Shown here one piece after another: positions 46,330-57,610 of a DNA stretch of 64,000 bases. Under the pieces are notes generated by a model. The model was not told where the DNA came from, did not search any database, and worked only from the letters and a program-made list of their open reading frames with translations. Numbering within the stretch: position 1 is the stretch's first letter; the number at the start of each line of letters is the position of its first letter. Origin of the DNA: Hyparrhenia diplandra (taxonomy: Eukaryota; Streptophyta; Magnoliopsida; Poales; Poaceae). The translations under genes and the position numbers were made by a program. The DNA lies in assembly GCA_015847255.1 (NCBI GenBank), contig JADLZK010006512.1:17501-81500 (forward strand), given 5' to 3'.

Positions 46330-49300
46330 TTAATGGATAATAGACCTTGGAAAATCTTGTGCTGGAATGTTAGAGGTTTAAACTCTAGTAAGAAGTGGAA
46401 TGCTATCAGGGATCGTATTGTACAAAGTTCTTGTGATATTATCTGTCTCCAGGAGACAAAACGAGATAACTTTGATATTCCTTTTCTTAAGCTCTTACGT
46501 CCACCGGCTTTTTTGATTGTTTTGATTTCCTTCCCTCGGGGGGGGCCGTGGTGGTACCATGGTAATTTAGAAAAGTGCAATCTTTCTTTGCCACAAGAAT
46601 TTTTCGTAATGAGTATGCTTCTTCCTTAGAATTTGTTTCACTCATAATGGTGCCATGTGGATCCTAACAAACGTTTATGCTCCTTGTACTGCTGCTGGCA
46701 AGAGATCATTCCTGTCTTGGTTTAAGAATATCAACATGCCACAGAATATTGATTGGTTAATTGTAGGGGACTTTAACCTCGCATAGGGAACAGGAGGAGG
46801 GGAATAAAACCTCGGGTGCAGATTTTGCGTAAATGTTCCTTTTTAATGAGGCCATTAGCAATTTGGGCTTGATTGAGCTACCTTTACATGGAAAAAGGTT
46901 CACCTGGACCAATAAACAGGAGTCACCTCTCCTAGAACGTTTGGATTGGTTTTTTACCTCTGCAAATTGGACACTTTCTTATCCAAACACATCTGTTAGT
47001 TCCATTGTCTGTGAAACCTCAGACCACACTCCCTGCCTTATCTCGATTAGCACTACCGAAATGCAAGTTGTTTCGTTTTGAAAATTCTTGGTTGCAAAGC
47101 ACCCTCAGTTTTCTTACTATTATACAAAATGGTTGGTACTCAAATTCTAGCAATTTTGATGCCGCTCGTTCCCTCTCCTCCAAGTTCAAGAACTTGAGAA
47201 AAGCTCTTAAAGATTGGAATCATTCTCTGTCTAATTTAAAGATTACAATTGACAATGTTAAGCTAATGATTTCCTTTCTGTGTATTCTAGAGGAGTACAA
47301 AGATCTCTCTCTTGTGGAATGGAACTTCAGGACAATTCTTGAAAATAAGTTGATTTCCTTACTCAGCCAGCAAAGAGCTTATTGGAAGCAAAGAGGTCGA
47401 TTAAATGGGTTCAATTAGGAGATGGTACTCACTTCTTCCATGCAAATGCCACCATCAAGTACGGAAGAAACAAGATTACCTACTTGATCGATGAAAATGG
47501 TAATTCCGCGTGGTGATCATAGTATGAAAGCACAACTCATCCGAATGCTTTTAAAGACAGATTGGGCACTTTAGAGTTCTCAGGTATCATGTATGATCTC
47601 AGTGCTTTTTTACAGACACAAGCAGATCTATCAAGCCTGGTTCTACCTTTCACAAATTTAGAGATTGATCAGGTTGTCAGGAACCTCCCCTCCTATAAAA
47701 AGCACGGGTCCAGATGGGTTTAATACTGATTTTGTTAAGAAGTGTTGGCATCTTATTTGATCGACTTCTATTCTCTTTCTTTGCATTTTATGAGGGTAAC
47801 TCAAATCTCAAGTGCATTAATACTTCTCATATCACTTTGGTACCAAAAAAGGACAATCCTACAGTGGTGTCAGACTTCAGGCCTATCTCCCTCTTGAACA
47901 GCTCTATCAAGATTATTACAAAATTATTGGCCAATCGTTTACAAATGGTTTTGCCTTCCCTCATACATAAAAAACCAATATGGTTTTATTAAGAAAAGAA
48001 CTATTCAAGATTGCTTAGCCTCTGGGCTATTGAATATCTTCATATGTGTCATCACCCAAGAAGGAAATTATTATCCTTAAACTGGACTTTGAGAAAGCCT
48101 TTGATAAGGTGGAGCACCAATTTATGTTACAAATCATGCAAGCCAAAAAGGTTTCCCCAGCAAAATGGATTTTGTGGATGCAAACAAATCTTTAAATCGG
48201 GGACCTCTTTCAGTTCTTTTAAATGGTGTTCCCCGGTAAAGTGTTTCATTGTAAAAGGGGAGTAAGGCAAGGGGACCCTTTGTCTCCCCCTCCTTTTTGT
48301 CTTAGCAGCAGATTTCTTGCAAGATCTTCTAAATGCAGCTTGTAACAATGGTGATCTCAATTTTCCTCCGCCCCTCCCTAGTGATCAGAATTCCCAATTC
48401 TCCAATATGCTAATGACACCTTGATTTTCATGCAAGGCCATCTTGATCAAATTGCTTTTCTTAAGAATATGTTGCGGGGTCTTTGGGGAATCTTCGGGGC
48501 TCAAAGTAAATTATTGCAAATCAAGCATGTTAGGGATCAATGTCCAAAGAGCAAAACTGGATGAATCGCCCTACTCTTTGGCATTTAAAAGAAAGCTTTC
48601 CCTTCACCTACCAGGGTTACCTCTAAGTATTCATAAACCAAGTGTAGCAGATTTTTGGCCTTTGGTAAATAAATGTGAGAGGAGATTGGTAAGCATATCA
48701 ACATTCCTAAATGAGGCAGGACGTTTGCAGCTCACAAATTTTTTTTTTTTTACGGCTTTTGCCTACCTTTGCAATGTGTATCTTTGCATTACCAAGGCAA
48801 TTACTAAACAGGTTGATAAATATCAAAGACACAACTTTGTGGAGAGGATCGATGCCAATAGTAAGAAACCTTCAAAAAAAGCAGCCCCGCCTTTGGTCTC
48901 TATCTCTAAGGTTAATGGAGGGTTGGGTGTTATTGATCTACAAACTCAAAATGACTGCCTTCTCATGAAGCATTTGCATAAATTCTTCAGCAGAGCCTCT
49001 ACCCCTTAGGTTCAGTTGGTGTGGGATAAATATTATGGCAATGGAAGCCTACCAAGACAGCAAGCTAGATTCAGAGGTTCATTTTGGTGGAGGGATATTC
49101 TAAAGCTTCTGGATACATATAAATCCTTCTCCTCAGTTATTATTCAAAATGGAGCTAGTAGCCTGTTCTGGTTAGATCTTTGGTCTGATTCTGCCCTAAA
49201 ACCGTAGATTCCCACAATTATTTTCCTATGTTCTAGACCCAAATGCTTCTGTCAGACACTTCAAATCAGTGCCAAACCTCATCTCCCAATTTCATTTACC

Positions 49301-49945
49301 CCTCTCCTCAGAAGCTTATGAGCAGTTTCAGCAGCTTGAGACTATTGTCAATGACCTACAGCTTTCGGATAATCATGATCAGAGGCTTTATTCTTGGGGC
49401 AATACCTTTTTTCAGCTTCCAAAGCCTACAAATGTTGTAGAGCGAGAACCATCAAAGACACCAGATTCTGAGATGGCTATGGAAATCATGTTGTCAAAAT
49501 AAAAGAAAAGTTTTCTTCTGGCTCTTAATTAAAGACGGGTTAAGTACAAGGGATCTTTTGAGGAGAAGGAATATGTTCTTACCTTCATACTGATGTGTCC
49601 ATTGCATAGACCGTACAGATGAATCTTCTCTTCATCTCTTCTTTGACTGCCCTCTGGCCTTGGCTTGCTGGAATCTCCTTGGTATCCAATTGCCAGTACA
49701 TCTCTCTGTTGATTATATTGTTGAAACTTTCAGGACACAGTTGAATCTTCCCTTCTTCATGGAAATTATAGTCTCTATGTGCTGGGCAATCACGGATGCT
49801 TCGTAATGATCAAATTTTTCGGAGGAATCGCACCCTCCCTCCGTCGCTGCAAAGAGATCTTCAAGACTGAGCTCACTTGGACTGTCCTCAGGGCCAAGCC
49901 TTCCATCTCCAACCGGTTCCTCCAATGGATAGAAGCCTTTGTGTA
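46330..49945 (+). pseudogene. LINE ORF2: endonuclease-reverse transcriptase, inactivated
   Basis: The endonuclease start is MDNRPWKILCWNVRGLNSSK with CLQETK (46330-46470), then VGDFNL near 46765-46785 and SDHTP near 47020, the usual endonuclease/exonuclease/phosphatase-fold motifs. The reverse transcriptase begins around 47800 (ITLVPKKDNPTVVSDFRPIS) and has LDFEKAFDKVEH near 48080 and RGVRQGDPLSP near 48260. The catalytic box reads YAND (48406-48417) instead of the normal YADD, so one metal-binding aspartate codon has changed to AAT. A C-terminal zf-RVT-like part has GSFWWRD, SLFWLDLW (about 49080-49190), YSWGNTFF (49390) and HLFFDCPLA near 49650. Frameshifts and stops occur throughout. The element cannot be autonomous. 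Confidence 0.85.
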
Positions 49946-50290
49946 ATTTTTTAATTTTCTTTGTTTCCTTTTTTTGTTTCTTGAGGAAACTTTGTAAAGA
50001 ACTCTGTACTTTATGTTACAATAAAGCACAGTAGGGGTGCAAGCCCCTCCTGTTTTCCTTCAAAAAAAAATAACACCAATAGAAAACTAGGTTGGCTTCG
50101 CCCCTTTGCTCCCAATTAAATTTATAGCTGGATGACGTACCGTGATAATCCTCCTGAACTCCAGTAGCACTGTAGGTATGTAGCAAAATAGAAGTTCATT
50201 CATCTCGGTGTGATGGCCGCTCACCTGCTTGCTGGTGCTGCTCAAACGGGGTCGGCCAAGTCCGGTGATCGCCGGGTCACAGTCGGCAAA

Positions 50291-50560
50291 CACTATACCA
50301 CAACCTATCTATAGCGTGTTACGGATGGTCGCTATAAGTCAATATAGCGACATCTGGGCGGTCGCTATAAACATATAGCGACCAATTTGGTTGGTTGCTG
50401 TAAGTGGTGTCGCTATATCTTATAATGACCGACCGTTCGACGGTATGTGAAATATATAGCGACCGACCGTTCAACGCCACTTGCAAACTTATAGCGACCA
50501 ATGGTCTGACGCTATATTATATAGCGACCAACCGCAAGTCAGTATGCATACAGGGAAATT
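50291..50560. mobile_element. CACTA-type left terminus with TATAGCGACC subterminal repeats
   Basis: The stretch starts CACTATACCACAACC and carries about eight copies of TATAGCGACC or close variants in both orientations (TATAGCG at about 50310, 50343, 50376, 50455, 50491 and 50521, GGTCGCTATA at 50328 and 50360). This is the usual subterminal structure of CACTA elements, of a different family from those in the satellite. No matching right end (GGTTGTGGTATAGTG) was seen nearby, so its extent is unknown. Confidence 0.55.
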
Positions 50561-51999
50561 ACAGCATAATATTATTTATTTATACATTAATCTCAAGATC
50601 AATACTAATCATACGACCAATGAAACATACAATTAACAATTCAATTTTGAACAATACATAGTCATGACACAAAAGCTCATCATAGCTGACACATTATATC
50701 CGGAAATCTCATATGGTTTGCTTCCACTCATTACAAAATGATTAATCACTAGTAAAGTCTTAATAAAAAAAAAAAAAAAAGTATTCATATCTAGTTAGGA
50801 GTCCAAAATAATGCACTGGCCATGTGCACTTCCATCTAAACTGCCCCTCACATATGCCCACCCTCTACTTGTCCAATACTGGACACTGAGGTCCAGAACT
50901 GCGCGTGTTTCAGCGGTAGATCCTCCTGAAAATTTAGAAGCAGTGTTAAAGCATTCTGTAATTTAAATCTGAAAAAAAAAAAATCCAAACCTAGTTAGCA
51001 AACACCACCTATTTTAGTTGAATCCAGGAAAACACCTAAGCTGAAATGCCTGTATAATTCTTGAGAAAACAAAGGAACATAAAACTCAATGAACAAAGGA
51101 AACACAAGGAAATATTGAACCAACTAGTGCAGGGGATCTAAATTCATGTCCAGAAAATAAAGAAATATATGTCGACAGTAGGATAAGTAGGTAAAATGTG
51201 TAGATAGACATAAGTTACATTTAATTACACTGTAATGTGGGTGTGCGCCAATTTGACTATGGTATTGAACTAGCCTTCACGATAGGATATGAATTTGGTT
51301 TGAAGGAATGTGATTATTTGAGAAACGTTAGGCAGCTGGCCGCGTGGTATGTGCAGTAAAACGAAACGCAAAACCACCACGATGGAGCATTTTTGTTATG
51401 AACCCCACAGGCGCAAGCGGACAAAGCCTTGAAGCCCACAAAGCATGGCAAGGCCCAAAAGCTAGTAACGGTTCAGACTTCTCCTATCTTCTTCTTACCG
51501 GAGGAACTTAGGGAGGGTATTAGTGGCGGAGCCTCTACCGGGGCGTTTGCCCCTTTTTCACGGTTTATTTAGTTTCAACATTTTTTAACTTTAACCATAA
51601 AACAATTTTGATATCAACAATAAGTAATATTATTATGGAACATATTTTTTTATATTGTAATACTTCAGAATCATAATCAAACTCTTTTTTTAAGTGTAGC
51701 TAAGTCTACAAAAACATTATATTAACATGTCTTGTGACTCATAGAATGAAAACTAAGTTTGAAAGTAGAGTTTGAGAATTAAAGTGGCCGTTTTGACAGT
51801 TCGAAATGAAACGGGCCAAGACTAATACTTGAGGACCAAAATTTAGGGACCCTAGCCCTGAACCCGCCCTAATTCAGGGCCTTGGCTTCATCGAGTTGCG
51901 GGGACCTAACCCTAACGGGACAATCAATATCTTTAAGTATGCATTGAGTTATTAATTATTTTCAAAACATTTTTAAAGGTCTGTACTAGTAGTAACAGT

Positions 52000-52960
52000 G
52001 TTATGGAATGCCCAAGCAGTTCTCCGGTGTTCCCATCCAACTGGAAGCAGGTCAAAGGCTCGGCTGGCTTCGCTCGGAAGGAAGCGAAAGCCATCTTGGG
52101 TTTCTCCTAGCTCCCGAGCGGCGCTTGTCCAAGCCCCCTCCTGTCCGCCTCCGGTAGCCTCGCCAGTGCGTCGGGAAGGGGGTCCCCGCATCCTGTAGCC
52201 AGTAGCAGTAGTTTCTTAGTTTGTTCTTGTTCTAGTTTTCTTTAGTGCCTTTATGGTCTCCGCCCAGGCCCCGATGTGGTAAGCGCTGCCTGTGATATGC
52301 GGCTTCTGTCTTCGTCGTTGCCGAGGTCTTCGGCTTCCTCGTCACCGTCGTCCACGATCGTTAGGTTAGTACAGATAAAATAAAGTCCCTTCCGTCGCCC
52401 CCTCAAGCAGCCCCACCTCCACCCATCTCCATCCTCGGTTCCTCGAATTTCTTCGTCACCACCCTCGATATGACCGGAGCTGCGGTGTCTTTCCTGCATC
52501 TTGCCGGTTCCGAGCTCCCTCAACCTGCCTCCACCGCTCGCCCCCACCTCCGTCGTCTTCCTGCGGCCTCCAATCTTGCGGATCCGGTCCATCCGGGCAC
52601 AACTCCTGCCGGTGCTGACCCGGATGACCTCGTCTCCCACACAGGTATCAACATCGAGCCTCATCCTCTACCGTCGGCGGCAGATTTCTACCCATCCTTG
52701 ATTCGTCCGGTGTGGTCTCCATCAACGGCTCCGTCATCCCTCCTCCAACCGATACATGGCGCGGTCCCTCCATCCGGGTGTATGCGCCTACGGCGCCCCT
52801 ACGGCCCACCGCCGACGAGTTCGTTTTTGTCTTCGCCGATGCAGTTCTTGTGCTAATCTGGTTTGTGGAGCTCTTTGTAATGCGGCCTTCTTTGAAGAAC
52901 CGTTTTATAAGATGACTGCTTAATATATAAAGTTGTATTTGTCAAAAAAAAAAAAAGAAA
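52000..52960 (+). other. GC-rich segment with 3' poly-A, possible retroposed sequence
   Basis: About 0.95 kb of GC-rich sequence ends with CTGCTTAATATATAAAGTTG and then a run of 12 A (about 52946-52958), followed by GAAAGAAAGG. This looks like the 3' end of a retroposed transcript or a 5'-truncated non-LTR element. I found no clear matching target duplication and no recognisable protein. Confidence 0.3.
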
Positions 52961-53546
52961 GAAAGGAGGTCCTGCTCCTAGTCCTAGATGCATGGCCGGC
53001 CGTGGTTGGTGGCACCTGCTCCGCTTTGCCATCTGCTCTTGACGCCTTCGCAGTCAAGGGACGACCAAAAACAGCTCATAGAGTGGGCCGCTATTTGAAC
53101 TTTCTACGTCACCGTGAGCGGCCTGAAGAAAAAAGAGAGAGAAGTTGTACAAGCGTGCAAGCTTATACGGACTATTGGGACGAAGAAAATTCAATCACCA
53201 GGTCTGCAGAAAAAGGTTCACTGTGTCTGGGGCCCAACTCTGAAACACACGCTTTCATGCCTCTGACTGCATCGCCGCGCGCGAGCAGGTTTTAATTTTT
53301 TAAGTTTTTAGAAAATATGTTTAATCACTTGTCTTATTCAATTTTTTCATAAAAATTATAAAACAAATAAAATATTATTGCAACTGATACAGTAAGTCAT
53401 AATAAAAGTGAAAATATTTATTAAAAAAAGTTAAATAAGACGAGAGGTCAAACATAGTTTTACTTAATCAAAGAATTACATTTATTTTGGGATGGAGAGT
53501 GTAAGTGTGAGTGCTGTGAGAGCTAGTCATTGGCATTCTTTTTAAA

Positions 53547-54759
53547 GAGTGAAATGCATTGTAAGCACCTGAACTTGCAAAAGATCTGTGTCAAATAGGT
53601 CCATGGACTTAGAAACCCGTCATCCTATTTTTAACTTGCGAACCCGTTCACCCCTGTGTCTATTCCGGTTTTGCATGGTGGTTTTGCATGTGATGCTTGA
53701 CGTCAGCGATGACATCAACACTTCTTTTTAAATTTGTGAAATTAATATTTTTTATTTAGAGCTCTAAATATAACAAATAATATATCAATTTTGATCGTCT
53801 CGACGAGCTCTTTATAATGGTGTACTCTGTTTTATTATTTAAGACAGTTTTATTTTGTGTAAAATTATTTTTTCTATAAAACGAGTGAAATATTGTTTGC
53901 TATATTTATTTTTATAAAACGAAAGTGAAATATAAAATGACTGAGGTCGATAGATGCATTCGTTCCTTGACCTACGAAGTGCAGAGTGTAGCAGTTCTTT
54001 CCTTGACCTTGAGCCATTGAATTTTTATTGGTCGAGCTTTGGTGTTGCATCCGTGAAAGTCTAGAAATAATCATTGCTGATTACTTACCCCTAAACACTA
54101 TGCACTATAGAACACATGACTACTCTAAATGCTTTGGTTCCTAGTGTATATACATGTATACTATGCTATTGCAAGCTTAAAATTGAGTATGTAATTATCT
54201 TGCATGGCCGAGTATGCAATTCTAATTAGTGGTATAATAGACCACTTGTATAAAAAAACAATCCATTTCTAAAGCTGGAGCAGAGTTGTGTGCCAAACAA
54301 TCCATTTCTAAAGCTTAAAATTGAGTATGTAATTATCTTGCATGGCCACCTGTTACACAAACTCTACGGTGGAGCTACTCCACGGTGGAGTTCATGGAGT
54401 AGAGCTATAAAACGGGAGCGGGGCAAAGACAAACACCACTTTAATTTTACATGAAATAAAATTATCTCAAATAACAAAACGGAGTATACCATTGCAAAGA
54501 GCTCGTTGAGGCGATTAAAATTGATATATTATTTGCTATATTTGGAGCTTCGAATAAAAAGATATCAATTTCAGTAAATTAAAAAGAGTGCTGATGTCAC
54601 CGCTGACGTCAACATCACATGCAAAACCGCCATGCAAAACCGGGCTGGACCTGAGGTGAACGGGTTCGCAAGTTCGAGGGGCTAGATTTTGGTTTCTAAG
54701 TTCATGGACCTATTTGACACAGCGTTGTAAGTTCAGGTACCCTACAGTGCATTTCACTC
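53547..54759. mobile_element. MULE-like non-autonomous element with about 320-bp terminal inverted repeats
   Basis: The left end GAGTGAAATGCATTGTA and the right end TGCATTTCACTC are complementary. Similarity between the arms continues for about 320 bp (53547-53870 against 54445-54759), including AGGTCCATGGACTTAGAAACC, GACGTCAGCG(A/G)TGACATC and AATATATCAATTTT. The flanks are TTCTTTTTAAA on the left and TTCTTTAAA on the right, fitting a 9-bp Mutator-type target duplication with two bases of T-run drift. The centre has no transposase. It carries a direct repeat of TTAAAATTGAGTATGTAATT with CTTGCATGGCC, at about 54178 and 54316. Confidence 0.8.
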
Positions 54760-55547
54760 TTCTTTAAATAAATAAATTAGTAGAACTAGTCGCGGCTTAG
54801 CAATATATGTCCTTCTCGGTGGTAGCTGCATTCTGGAGATGTCCAACGACCGAGGCGTGGTGCCACATTGACTTGAACAAAAATCTTGTGATCATGTCTA
54901 TGTTCGGTGACAATCACGTTTCCGTGTCTTGTTTGACTCCGATTTTCTTAGTCCTTGAAAAGCACATGCATATTTCAAAACATGTTATTCATTGCCCCCT
55001 ATGCGTCACTTCGTGGCACGTCGTGTAAATAAAATCTTTCTCGATATTAAATACAATTATATGCAAACCTTTTACGTTTTTGAGAATAGCTAACGACCAA
55101 CCGACATACGAGTATGTTTTTGGCCGGTTTGAAATGCAAAGAATTATATAGAAATTTTGCATGAATCAGTTCATTTTAAGTTTCTATAGAGAATATTTAG
55201 GAACCAGGAAAAAAGATGTCATGTCTGGTTATAACACACTCCTACTCCTTTGCCATCTCCCAAGCTTGCTACCATCACCTTCCCTACGTCCGCTAATTGA
55301 GCCTCCTCCTTTCGGCAGTGCATTGTCTCTCACTCACCACCCCTAACCGACATATTTTTCTCCTACTCTAGCCGACACCTTTCCACCTCTACCATATCCA
55401 ACCTTGGCACTACCACACAAACGATTTTAAGAAATGATCAGGATCAGACAGTTTTGAAACTGGTACTATATATGCTACCGATTGTGGAAACGATGTATTT
55501 TCATGGGCGGTTTTACAAACTATCCATAAAAATCAAATTTCCAGGGG
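54760..55547. other. Intergenic, no supported gene
   Basis: A short open frame at 54807-55028 has no recognisable domain. CACTACCACACAAACGATTTT starts at 55408 and resembles the CACTA-like left terminus at 60278 (CACTACTACACAACTAATTTT), so a second CACTA left end may lie here. Its right end was not found. Confidence 0.4.
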
Positions 55548-55558
55548 TTAGAAATATC

Positions 55559-57239
55559 TTCTTTTTTTCGAAACCGGGACATTGCCCGCTTTTGCATCAA
55601 GAGAAGAAGGATAGTTTAGTTACATCCTAGACATACAACTGGCGAGGTGCCAAAGGTATACTAGGCGACACACAAACAAAAGGCGCCGGCTAGAACGGTG
55701 GAGCTAACAAGTTGTATTTGGAAGAAACCTATTTCGCGATCGAGAAGAGAACCACAGGCCCTAAGGAAGCACGCTGAGCAGCGGCTTAAACACCGCGAAA
55801 TCCAGCTAGTACCCAAGACTCGCCTTCATCAAGCAGGACCTGGCGGTGATGAGGCGTCACTCCGGCGCCCGGTGCCATCAAAAAGTGCGCCCGCTATGTT
55901 CCTTCCGCATATAACCCAAGACACAGCCAGAACGGCAGAGTTAAAAGGTCGCCCTAATGTCTTGTGCCACCAACCAGCGGGACTGCAGCCACCAATCGAC
56001 AAGTACGAGTCCAGCAGGGGACACACGGGTCGAGGTCGACGCGTGAGAGTATGAGGTGCCGCACCTGCCGACTGAAGACGACGCCGTGAGCAAGTGGTCG
56101 ATAGTCTCATCCCCTTGGTCACGAGCGAGTAGGCAGCGGAGGGCTGCAGACCGTGGCGGAACCGGCGCTCCGCCGTCCATGGTCGCCCGTGCAACGCCGA
56201 AGAATTTAACCTTTGGAGGTGCCGAAGCTCTCCAAACCTCCTCGGCTCCCGCTAGGCCAGATCTTCCAAGGAAGAACGCACGTAGGCCGAGGAGGAGGAG
56301 AGTACTGCCCGCTAGATGTCCAACGCCCGGATCATCGATCCTCAACGCCCTCCAGCGGTGGGACGCCCTGCTTGAGAATGTCCACTAGCTCCACAAATTC
56401 GACAAGGATGAGTATGCATCGTAGTAGGCGCCTTGTATGTCATGCGCCCCTTTTGGTCATCGAGATGGCCTCAAGGCGTACCACCGACCTTTTCTTGCCG
56501 CTGCGGCTTGACCGCCCGAATAAATTGGGCATCCGGTCACGAGCGCCCCTCCCGGTAAGCCAGCCGATCGGTGCTGAAGAGAGCACGCTCACCATTTCCA
56601 AGCTAAATGGTTGTTGAGGCCCTGAACATGTAGTCCACCAAGCGCTCTGTCTGACAAGGGAGCTATGCCCAAGGCGCGTCGAGGGTACACGACGCGCCAC
56701 TCAGCGCAGCCTCAAGGCGTATCCGGACTCTGAGGTCAGGGAGGCCAAGGCCGCCCAAATCTCTCGGGGCACAAACGATAGGCCAAGCCACCATGCATTG
56801 TCCACCACCAATAGTGCCTCAGCCTGCCCACAGGAAGACACACCTGCGCTTGTCTATCTCTTCCACCCCCCAAGTGGTGAGCGCACAACAGATAGACACA
56901 TGGACCGGAATTGCCGAGAGGGTTGTTTGTGACAGCGTCTTCCTACCCATCTTGGTGAGTAGATTGTCCTTCCAAGTTGGGATCCTCGCAGCAACCTTGT
57001 CAACCAGGCGCTGCTCAAAGTCGCGCCCCAGTTTCTTTAGGGACAACGGTGCCCCTAAATAGGTAACCGGGAAGTCCTGTCGTCGACAGGGGAAGACCGC
57101 TTGGATGGCGGCGATGTCCTCCTCAGAGCAACAGATGGGTGTGATGGCGCACTTGTTGAGATTGGTCACCAGGCCAGAAGCACCAACGAAGCTCTCAAGA
57201 ATGCGCCTAATACATCCAAAGTCCACCGAGGTAGGGGGT
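55559..57239 (-). mobile_element. 5'-truncated LINE, minus strand, with target-site duplication
   Basis: TTAGAAATATC occurs at 55548-55558 and again at 57240-57250. Next to the left copy is TTCTTTTTTTC, the poly-A tail read on the plus strand, so the element runs right to left. The minus strand at 57226-56819 gives 135 residues of the end of a reverse transcriptase: FVGASGLVTNLNKCAITPIC, FPVTYLGAPLSLKKLGRD, LSAIPVHVSICCALTTW and IDKRRCVFLWAG. Further along (56345-55941) VWRASAPPKVKFFGVA and ETIDHLLTA match the C-terminal zf-RVT region. The catalytic RT core and endonuclease are missing, as usual for 5'-truncated LINE insertions. Frameshifts are present. Confidence 0.88.
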
Positions 57240-57250
57240 TTAGAAATATC

Positions 57251-57610
57251 ATTAAAAAGATAAAACTATTAAACTGCGCCAAAAAAACAAAATAATATTT
57301 TAGCTCATGCGAGGACCAATGGCAAGATCGATCACAGTGCCCCAAGCCTCAGCCTAACATTTTTAAGATACTATCTTTTGTATTAACTTATATGAATCTT
57401 GTATATTCAACATTTTGGCACAAAACTATATCAAATGAAAAGGCTTCAAATATAAAGTTTTAAATCTTGTCGGGCACTACAACTTTGATATAGGGAGTGT
57501 ATCCTTATGAAGTTGTTTTCTACATGCGGACGTTTAAGCCATTACAAGTCATGATATTGTTCACACAAAAATTGACTGGTTTCAAATCTTTGTTCAAAGT
57601 ATCATTAGGC
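57251..57610. other. Intergenic, nothing recognised
   Basis: AT-rich sequence continuing the locus interrupted by the LINE. No gene, repeat or RNA is seen. Confidence 0.5.

Larger units (their letters stand above)
40331..50070 (+). mobile_element. LINE retrotransposon (L1-type), near full length, split by a solo LTR
   Basis: TAACACCAATAGAA is present at 40317-40330 and 50071-50084. The right copy is directly preceded by a poly-A tail (50062-50070) and an AATAAA near 50021. This fixes the insertion ends. Inside, in order, are ORF1 with two CCHC zinc knuckles, an ORF2 with apurinic-type endonuclease, reverse transcriptase and a C-terminal zf-RVT-like region, all on the plus strand. This is the layout of plant L1-clade LINEs. 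The total is 9740 bp, or about 7.39 kb without the inserted LTR and its duplication. Many stops and frameshifts make it inactive. The 5' end lies 30 bp before the ORF1 ATG, so it is probably full length or nearly so. Confidence 0.93.
50085..53546. other. Intergenic, no supported gene
   Basis: Contains the CACTA terminus at 50291, a 16-base A run near 50765, AT-rich DNA to 51370, and a GC-richer segment at 52000-52930 that ends in a poly-A run. Short open frames such as 52470-52856 (128 aa) are Pro/Ser/Arg-rich without a domain. Bases 53300-53500 are very AT-rich and end in ATTACATTTATTTTGGGATGG, similar to the end of grass Stowaway-type MITEs, but no partner end was found. Confidence 0.5.

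Noticed and set aside
52470..52856. 128-aa Pro/Ser-rich open frame
   Set aside because: Low-complexity, overlaps similar frames on the other strand and has no known domain. Only the nearby poly-A was kept as a weak retroposition hint.
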